Assembly (NCBI GenBank): GCA_013398175.1
Contig: VZRZ01002682.1
Location: 347,634 to 411,633, forward strand
Reading direction: 5' to 3'
DNA from: Climacteris rufus
Lineage: Eukaryota; Chordata; Aves; Passeriformes; Climacteridae
DNA: 64,000 nt
In this document: positions 56,001 to 64,000 of the stretch, piece after piece
How the letters are laid out: each line of letters begins with the position of its first letter
Position numbering within the stretch: position 1 is the first letter of the stretch
The notes under the pieces: generated by a model
The model's database searches: none
What the model was told of the DNA's origin: nothing
The model's input: the letters and a program-made list of their open reading frames with translations, nothing else
Position numbers and translations under genes: made by a program

Positions 56001-59000
56001 GGACCCGTGTGGCCTCTGGTGCCAGCCCTGGTGTCCCACGGGCAGCGCTGCCCGGCGTGTCCCGGCTGCAGCTCTGTCCCTTCCCTGTCCCACGGGATGC
56101 TCTGCTCCTTCCCAGCCCAGCTCCACTGCACGATTTCCGCAGGGGTGGCACTCCAGATCAGCCCCTTCCTTCTCCCAGCCTTGGTGCCTGCAGGTGCTGA
56201 GGGTCTCCAGGCAATCTTTGCAACTGGAGCTAAACATTGCCAGAGACATCCTGCCCCGCGCCTGGCTCCCCACGGACACTTTGCCATGGCAGAAGTGCTT
56301 GGAGATAACAAGAAACTAAGTGCTTCTAGGGCTCTTTCTAGATTATTTCTTTTTAATTTAATATTCAATTTAAATCTTAATTTACTTTCTAAATCCATCG
56401 AATTTGCAGAGCACACCTGGAGCTACGGCCCTGGGTGGGGAATGGAGGTGCACGATCTGCCAAGGAATGTTCATGTGTGCAGGGCCGTGGGGACCGACTG
56501 CACCCAAAGTGCCTCTCCTCCGAGTGTCCTGCAGGTAAAGACCACTGAGGCCAGGGGGACACATCAGGACATTACCCATTCCTTGGCATGGATAACCCCC
56601 CTGTCCGCCCTGCCCTGCACCCAAAGCTTTGTGTCCTCAGGCCCAGGGGATGGTGCACGGGGAGGTCACAGAAGTGTGTGTGCCTCTGGAGAACGGGAAA
56701 ATATCCAGGGACATGGGCACAGTGTCAGGGCAGCACCCTGGCATTTGAGCTGGGGGTGTCCGTGACACCCCTGGGATGAGCCGTGCTCCTGTCCCAGGCA
56801 GAGGCTCGGCAGCCCAGCGGGGCACACACTGCCCTGTGCTCAGGGCATGCACCGAATTTGGGGGGAGCAGAAGTGGAGGGGAGCCAAGGTGCTGCCTGCC
56901 AGCCGTGCCTGGGCTGCACCTGATGCTCCCAAGTGTTTTTCTCCTTCACTTCAACACATTTAACACAGTGTTCCCATTGCAGCAGCCAAGCTGATATCAC
57001 TGGAGGCAAGACCTGAATCAGATCCCGAAAAAATCAGCTATTTAAATGCACCATGGCTGCTGCGCTCTCGGCAGCAGCGAAACCACAGGGCACACAGTTT
57101 GGGAGCAGAGGTACAATGAGGGAAGGTTTGGTGATTTTACAGAATCACCGAATGGGAAAACAGAGCTGCTGGGTGGAAATGAGGAGTGTGGTCCCTCAGG
57201 TGGTGCCTGGTGAAGACATGACAATGTCAAAGGCTTGTGCAGCCTGGGGCAGGGAGCAGGGCAGGGAGGAGGCTGTGCTCGGACCCTAGGAAAGGAGCAC
57301 AGGAAGGGGATTCACTGGAAAGCTCCCCAAAACCCTTTAGGAAGGGGGAGTCCTACAGCCCCGAGCACTGCTCCCTGCCCAGGCTGTCCCAAGGTCACAG
57401 CACCCCCGTACCAGCAAACCCCTTCCCCAACCCCAGGTCCTGCAGGGGTGGAGTATCTGACACCACAGGATTGTTGGGGCTGTCCTGTGGTGGGCTCCTC
57501 TGCTTAAATTTGAGTTTTAATTTTATTTTTTAAAAAATTTTGCAACAGTTTGGTTTCAGGGCACTGCAAGTGCTTCTGTAAATCCAGATGAATGAGCTGA
57601 GCCTTTGTTCTGACTCAGCTGGGAGCAAAACACCCCAGGAGAGCTGGATTGCAGGGACTGCAAAGTCCTGGTGCTGACAGCTAGTGCCCATCTCCAAAAG
57701 ACTGAGCAGTTTGTAACAGGGGTCTGGGATAAGGGACAAATTATTCCCTTTTGGAAATATCCCAACTGCAGGGCATCAAAGCTGCCCTTTAAACAGAAGC
57801 TGCAAGCTCATCTCCCGAGAGGACCATTTAATGCACATTTTGTTGCAAGAGGAGGGTGACCCAGGCAAGGGTTAATCAAGGCTGTGCTGTGCACCTGGCA
57901 CATGTACACTGCCTCTGCAGCACAGTGGGTGCACATATATCTATATATATCTTATAGAGAGATATTTATTTATCTATGGCATGTAGGCTGGGGAGCAGAC
58001 AGGCTCTCCTCTCACCATGGTGGGGTGTGGAATGCCACACGAATTTTCTATATCATTTCCCTGGAAATCCTGGCAAGCCCAGGGGAGCCTGCAGTTGATC
58101 AGCTCTGTATCACTGTGTACCCCTGAGGGAGTTCTCTGAAGCATTTTGGGGCACCCTGGCGCAGCCATCACCCACACAAACACATCTTCCCCAGCATCCC
58201 AGGGACAGCCGAGCACTCAGCGCTTCCTGGGGCTGGGTTTGCTGATGAGACCTTTCAGTTCTGTTTAGAAGAGCTTTATTGGCTTTTTCTTTTTGAATTG
58301 TAGTGCCCCAACATCATGGTTTGTACAAAAGAACTGGAGGATCAGCCAGGTCACGACCATCAGACACACAGGGCTGAACTTCTGCTTTGACTGCTTTTGG
58401 TGGTGTTGTTTGTTTGCTTGCATGGATTATCATCTTCCCTGTCTGCATTGTACCACTGACAATAAATTCAAAGCAACCAGGGCCCAAATTTTTGAAGAGG
58501 TTTGCCTAAGAGAATGTCAATTACCTTTCCCTTCCAGCACTGTAAATGTCCTCTGGCACTTAAAAATCACAGTTTTGTTGTGAGAAATGTAGCCATTTGC
58601 CCTAATTATTTGTATTGCACTCTAAGAAAGCAAAAAAATAAATAAAATATTTAGTAGGTAAACTTAAAAAGGCAAGGGGTTGGTGACTCTGGGCATGGAG
58701 AAGTACAATCCCTAACAAAGACAGTCTATGTATATGCAATGGTTTCTGTATGAAAATATGTAAGGAGTAGAAAAACACTATAGATTAACTATGGAGGTCT
58801 AATTTTGGGTGAAATTGCCATTGGAGGCAGCTTGTGGTGCTTTTGCTGCTGGGAATCTCATTAGACAAAATAATGACAGAACTGGGTGGGTATTCTTCCC
58901 TCTGCCCAGCACATTTGAGGCCACCAAGAGCCCTGTGCTTCCCTGTGCTGGTGGATGTGACACCACTGGCTTTGGAAGGGGGAACTCAAGAGCCTTTTGG

Positions 59001-62000
59001 TCCAGAAGAGGATGGAGAAGAGCCTTCCTTCCCCTGATCTGCCATCACCACACAGAGACCTAGGGGTCCTCCTGCTGCTAAAATGAAAACTCAGGGAATT
59101 CCTTGGGGAGGAACTGTCCTACTCTGCCCTTGGGTGACACGTTCCCCTCTCAGCACAGTCCTTCAGGTGCTTCATCTCACTCCATCTCCACTCCTTCCCT
59201 TCCCTAGCTTTGTCTTCCTTGGGCTGCCAGACTCCGTCCACATTTAGATGCCAGTCTGTCCTTGCTCATTGTTATTCTCCACCCATCTCCTTAGCTCAGC
59301 CTAGTTTCAAACTGCTTTGTCAAGGTGCCAAGATCCCCTGGTGGAGGTGAAGGTTGGCACATCAATGCCATGAATGCACCCCAGAGGATGAGCATCTCTG
59401 CACATCTTGTGCCTGGAGAGAGGGACCAGGGGCTTGGAGGTGCCGAGGACCCTCCCTGCAGCAGCACTCCCAGATTTGCAGCCCTGCCTCAGCTGCCAGC
59501 TTTACTCCAGCCCCTGGCTTTCCCCTGGGCTCACCAGCCCAGCTATGAGCAGTGGTGGTTGGGAACCAGCAGCTTTAATTATCTTTTAAACCTCATTATC
59601 CTCTTTCCTATGATCTCTTCTTTGTTCTTCCTTGCATCCCTCTGTGTCTGCGGGCAGTGGAGAGCTCTGCCTCTCCCTACAGTTCCTCACAGCACCACCA
59701 TGTTCCCAGACAATGTGCACATGGATTTTTCATCTAAACCTCCCCAAAAGCAATGACAAAATCCAAGGGTCATCAGCCTGAATCACAACCAGACCACAGG
59801 CAGTGGCAGCAGCTCAAGAAGGTGCAGATGCCTGTGCCAAGAACACGCCCCACTGCCGGCAAGAGCCTCCCAGGGATTTCCAGCCTGGTCCTCTGGGAGA
59901 AAAAAGTTCTATCATCCTGGGACACAGGGTCTGTCTTTGTGTTACAAATTATTTGTAAGCCAAATAACCCTGTTTGTCCTAGACCAGCTCGTTCTGGAGT
60001 CTCTGAAATTAGGTGTCATTACCAGGTGTTATTACTCTGCAGGCATAAAGTTGTACCTAGCAAGCAACCCAGCAAGCTGCAGACAGATGAGGAGGATAAT
60101 TTGATTCCATCTTTGGAAATGTCAGACTTTATGGGTGAATAAAATACATTCCATTTTCTTCTGTTTATCAATATTGGGTGAAAACAGACTAGAAATTGCT
60201 TATAAATGGGGAGTGCTGAGAGAAAGGCAATCTATTTGTTACCCCACAGCTCTGCCACGGCCACTTCTGTACAGTGTGTAAGAACCACATAAAGCAACAA
60301 AACAAGGAGCAGATGGGATGAAGAGTAACCCTTGATACCTTTTCATTTACAGCTATCACTGCACAAGCAGGTCCAGGTCCTGCAGCCAATAATCGTGGTC
60401 ACACAAAATAAGATGTTCACAAAGCCACTGCAAATTCTTGGCTTTGAAGGGGAATTTGAAAAATCTTGTCAGGATATGCTCACCTGAGCTCTGAGCCAAA
60501 GGCAAAGCAGAGACCTGGGGCTGGATAAACTGAACCCTGTGCCCTGAAGAGCAGATGAGCTCATGGCCAGAGCAAGAGGGGGCAGATGGGTCCAGGGAAA
60601 AACAGGTTGGTTGTGTGCTTGAATTGCCCAAACCAGGTCAAAATCCGGGCACACAGAAAGGATGCAGTCCCTGAGTGCACCGTAATGATAAAGGGAGGGG
60701 TTTCAGGAGGGAGAACAGAACAGCATTGAATGAACTTTTCAGATAAATTATACCTAAAGAGGAATGAAACATTATAGTTTCAATTGCCGCTGTGCCCAGC
60801 CACGCAGGTAGTAATTCAAACAAGAAACAATTGCTGGATTGTCACCCTCAAATCAGACACATACCATTTAATTCCATTTACTGAGGGTTCACTGACTGTA
60901 TTTTGAATCAAATACAGCCATTAATGTGCAAAGATCTGAAAAATGCATGTGTCCCTTTTACAAATGTGACAGCAAGACTGTAATTCCTGTAAAATCTGTT
61001 TTCTTCAGGTTGGGCTGTTCCTATTGCTGTTACTTGTGCAGATATTAAAAGTTTCACTATGCCAGTCTAGTTCTTTTTGAAATGGCTTCTACCTTTTTGT
61101 TCAGGGCACATGAAAAGCGTGGCCAAATCCAGCCTTATATTCCATCATCCAAACTTAGCAGATTGATTCGAATGCAGTAGTAGCCACTTTCATTAAAACA
61201 CTTAAACCCTTACTATTATTGCCATATCTGGCTGTTACAGCACAAATATAAATCATCAGTTACGGGAACTAAAAGCTTTCAGATGGAATTGCTCTAACAC
61301 CTGCCTCGTGCAATGGGCATGGGAAGGATATGTGCACCCAGCTTCTTTGGGGGGCAGCACTGCTGCCTAAATAAAAACCCGTCATATCCAGAAAGTGAAT
61401 ATTGCTGTGCTGCTCTGGCAGAGAAGCAGCACATGCCTATGGGCAGGGTGAGCAGGAGGAACAGTGTTTGGGATGGGAAGGGATGAGAAGAGCTGGCACC
61501 TTTCCCCAGGTGATGTCTCCTCCCCAGCAGGGCTGTCACAGGGGATGTGTGACCCTGGCTGGGTTTTGCATTGCTCAGACTCTGCAATGGCACTGCACAA
61601 GGGCTGAAGTGATGCCCTCCCTCATCCAAGCAACAATTCAGGGCTGGAAATGTCCTGTTCAATGTGATACAGAGGACTGGTTTTGGCACAAAGTTTGGGG
61701 GTTGTCTGGAGTCCTTTTCCTTTCCTTTTTAAAATAATACCTGTACATATTCCATGTGTCAGCACAATCTCCATGGGGTCACGAAGTGTGCTGCCTAATA
61801 AAACCAGACCTTTCCACAAAACTGCACTTGCCCTTCTGATCTGGCAGAGGATGCATCAAAGGGCAGACTGTTTAAATATTTCACTGTTTATGGTGTGGGT
61901 CATCACAACTGGATATATGTGATTTCAAAGGCTTTTCTCCTCCTGCTCCTCTCATCATTCCAGGTCACACTTCCCTACAGGTGCTCACTGTTGACTCAAG

Positions 62001-63180
62001 GACACTTCCAGGCAGCAGAATATCAACAGAGCAGGGATGGACAGGCCAGCTCATCCTACACATTTTAAATTGCTTAAAAAGACCCAGAAGCCTCTTTGCA
62101 AAGAGAGTCTGTGGCAGGGACTGAAGTCAGTGCTCAGCATGTGGCTTAGACAAACAGAGTGGTCATTAGTGACTGTTCTCATTGTCACACCGGTGTAGAC
62201 TGTTAATTCAGCACAGGAGTCATTAAAAGCCAGCCTCAGTGGAGAGAGAGGTTTTTGTAAATGCCAGATGACTTGGCAAAAAGTGAAGAAGACCCTCGAT
62301 ATCCTACACTGCTCTGCTTGTAAATTCAGGACAAAATCTCCCAGGAATTTGCTGGCGACAGGATTAGGCACTAATTATTTTCTTGTGCTGAAAGCTGTTA
62401 AAACCCAACCCAGCTTTTCCTCACCCTGTAACCAAGCTAAGCTCACTGGTCATTCAGTGGGTCCCTCTCTTCCAGAAGAACATCACCACTTCCAAAGCTT
62501 TCGCCCTGACTTTGCTGCTGGGTGGAGAAAGTAGTATTGCCCTCACACTGATTGATGGCTTTAGCACAGAGTTTGGGGATTATCCATGGACACTATCCTG
62601 GTCTGTCCCCAGCCCTGCACAAGCCCCAGGGCTTTAATTGTCTCTAAGCTCACAATTAAAGAGCAGCATCCACTCTGCTGCACGGGTGTCCCTCCCTTAG
62701 ATTCCTCCTAGCAGGTGCTTTTAATTTATTTGTATTTCCAGCAGCGATAATTGAGTTATCAATTTTGTGCTCTTTTGGGCCAGAAGCAGAGATCAGAGAG
62801 CTATTTTATACACCTAATTATGGATTATTTCCCATAGCTATAAAACCACAGAGAGACAGATCCAGAAAATATGTCATGAGGTGATCTGTGTCCTCTTCGT
62901 CTCTACTGGCTTCTCCCTACTGCTGCCTTAAACTCCAGGCTGAAAGCCCTCCAGACAAAACAGATGTCAAAAGCAAGGGATACCTATTTCCCCACAGGAA
63001 AAAAAGAATCTCTCCCCACCAAAGCAGTGAGCTGCTTAAAATTAAATTCAACTTTTACTGAAATGATCTGTTTAAGCCTTTAGCACCTCGTAGAGTCAGG
63101 CTGAGATTTATCCCATTTCTGTGCAATTTGGCTATAATCTGGCTCATAATGGTGACCCAGGGTCCTGCTGAGGAGTGAAG
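50016..63180. other. Non-coding stretch, 13 kb
   Basis: No coding gene is supported. GC-richer parts lie at 55.98-56.3 kb and 56.4-57.5 kb, where longer chance frames appear, for example a plus-strand frame at 55998-56765 with no domain. There are A-rich runs at 50950 (A16) and 55528 and a TATA-rich run at 57936-57955. The 22-bp tandem duplication at 52808 is listed separately. Confidence 0.5.
52808..52851. repeat. Perfect 22-bp tandem duplication with palindromic E-boxes
   Basis: The unit AAACAGGTCACCTGCTTTCT + TT occurs twice with no mismatch. Each copy holds the palindrome CAGGTCACCTG, two overlapping E-box-like halves of the CAGGT/ACCTG type bound by ZEB and Snail factors. The second copy runs into CTTTCTTTTCACTGTAG, a strong-looking plus-strand splice acceptor, but no exon is evident after it. 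Confidence 0.9.
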
Positions 63181-63199
63181 AATTTGATTTTCTCGCCTA

Positions 63200-63279
63200 C
63201 TAATGGGTGGGGGGGGGGGGGGGTTGAAAGGGGGGATTTTAAGGTCCCTTCCACCCCAAACCATTCTGTGGTTCTATGA
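63200..63279 (+). mobile_element. CR1 LINE 3' end with expanded G run
   Basis: The tail AAGGTCCCTTCCACCCCAAA + CCATTCTGTGGTTCTATGA is typical of CR1. Just upstream, the usual GGGGGGTTGGA segment has expanded to 15 consecutive Gs (63209-63223). Confidence 0.9.
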
Positions 63280-64000
63280 ATTTGATGTGGCCCCTCACGC
63301 CCCTGTCAGCTCCCCACTCCCCTGGCCCAGATGTTTTGCTGCAGAGCCTTCCTCCATCCCAGGCAGGTCCGAGCTGCCTGGAGCGTGCTGCAGTGCAGAG
63401 CCAGGGCTAAAGTCCAGCAGATCCTATTTTTATGTTTACAGAAAGAGACAGGAATCATCTGTGTGTCAGGATTAGGTTTCTGGGGGTGACACGGAGAGCC
63501 CATCCAAGATGTATGACCCAGCAAATGTACTGTAATGCACACACATCACATTTGTTCCCCAAGTAGATATTGTCTAGGGTATATTACAGCTGTGCCTTCT
63601 CATTTAATTTAATGTAAGTGAACTGCCTTAATTTCACTAAATTGTAGAAATAAACATAATGCTAATAGTGATATTGCTAATAATTTATTTTGCAAGTGAT
63701 TAATCAACAATGAACTATTTTAATTACCTGTTCGGAAATGCCAAACTCTAAATTAATTATGTGTCATTATATGAATTCACATGTATAAATATATACACTT
63801 ATATTTGAATTCCACGGCTAATTAAAATGAATAAACCATCAGATTTGGTGAATTCACAGAGCTCAGCGAGGATCTGCTCTCCCCTGCTCTTCTGCCGTTC
63901 TGCATTTCATCCTCAGCACAAAGAGAATCTCATTCCAGTGCTTTACGCAAGTCGTTCGTGGTCCTAAAAAATATATTACCTGGGGAAAGTAGCAAATTCC
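63280..64000. other. Non-coding stretch, AT-rich from 63,590
   Basis: No gene is supported. The last part (about 63,590-63,840) is very AT-rich, with many TAATTA/TTAATT motifs of homeodomain type. Confidence 0.5.

Noticed and set aside
55998..56765. 255-codon plus-strand open frame
   Set aside because: It lies in GC-rich sequence where long frames arise by chance. There is no recognisable domain, several similar-length frames overlap on both strands, and no splice context is seen.
57137..57160. ACAGAATCACCGAATGGGAA as a CR1 tail
   Set aside because: Only about 15 bases resemble a CR1 terminus and the following sequence does not continue the match.
12073..64000. GATA5 coding exons
   Set aside because: No frame shows the paired CxNC-type zinc fingers expected of GATA factors, so the gene must lie outside the window.
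1..64000. CRISPR arrays, bacterial operons, tRNA or rRNA genes
   Set aside because: The DNA is vertebrate nuclear sequence. The tandem repeats lack spacers, and no tRNA or rRNA consensus was recognised.

Overview
The window looks like nuclear DNA from a bird. The evidence is vertebrate GT-AG exon structure, short 3' fragments of CR1 retrotransposons (including an ATTCTGTG-type octamer tail), and no bacterial-style gene packing. The species cannot be named from the sequence alone.

Region 1 (about 1-12,072, minus strand) holds one recognisable gene, SLCO4A1, which encodes the organic anion transporter OATP4A1. Ten exons are visible and all ten splice in phase. Together they give 683 codons from the chosen ATG. 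They carry the OATP family signature WVGAWWIGFLG, the membrane segments and the ten-cysteine Kazal-like extracellular domain. The last coding exon (about 45 residues) and the 3' UTR lie beyond the left edge. The introns hold two CR1 fragments and a duplicated motif with telomere-like repeats.

Region 2 (about 12.1-64 kb) is roughly 52 kb with no protein-coding gene that I can support. In mammals GATA5 lies upstream of SLCO4A1, but no GATA zinc finger is visible here, so this is probably the SLCO4A1-GATA5 intergenic space or a long 5' intron. It contains:
- a CpG island with CCAAT boxes and a 26-bp minisatellite at 23.88-24.65 kb, which may be the distal SLCO4A1 promoter or a lncRNA promoter;
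- a second CpG-rich block at 33.08-33.43 kb;
- a pure hexanucleotide CTCCTT array of about 680 bp at 41.63 kb;
- several avian CR1 3' ends;
- a degraded but recognisable L3-like/ancient CR1 element of about 2 kb on the minus strand (46.99-48.96 kb), whose reverse transcriptase domain can still be read;
- several AT-rich, TAAT- or GATA-motif-dense blocks that could be conserved enhancers.

I did not find a new biological system. The best second-look items are the L3/CR1 relic, the hexamer array, the upstream ORF in the SLCO4A1 leader, the CpG island 12 kb upstream of the first coding exon, and the intronic duplication with telomere-like repeats.
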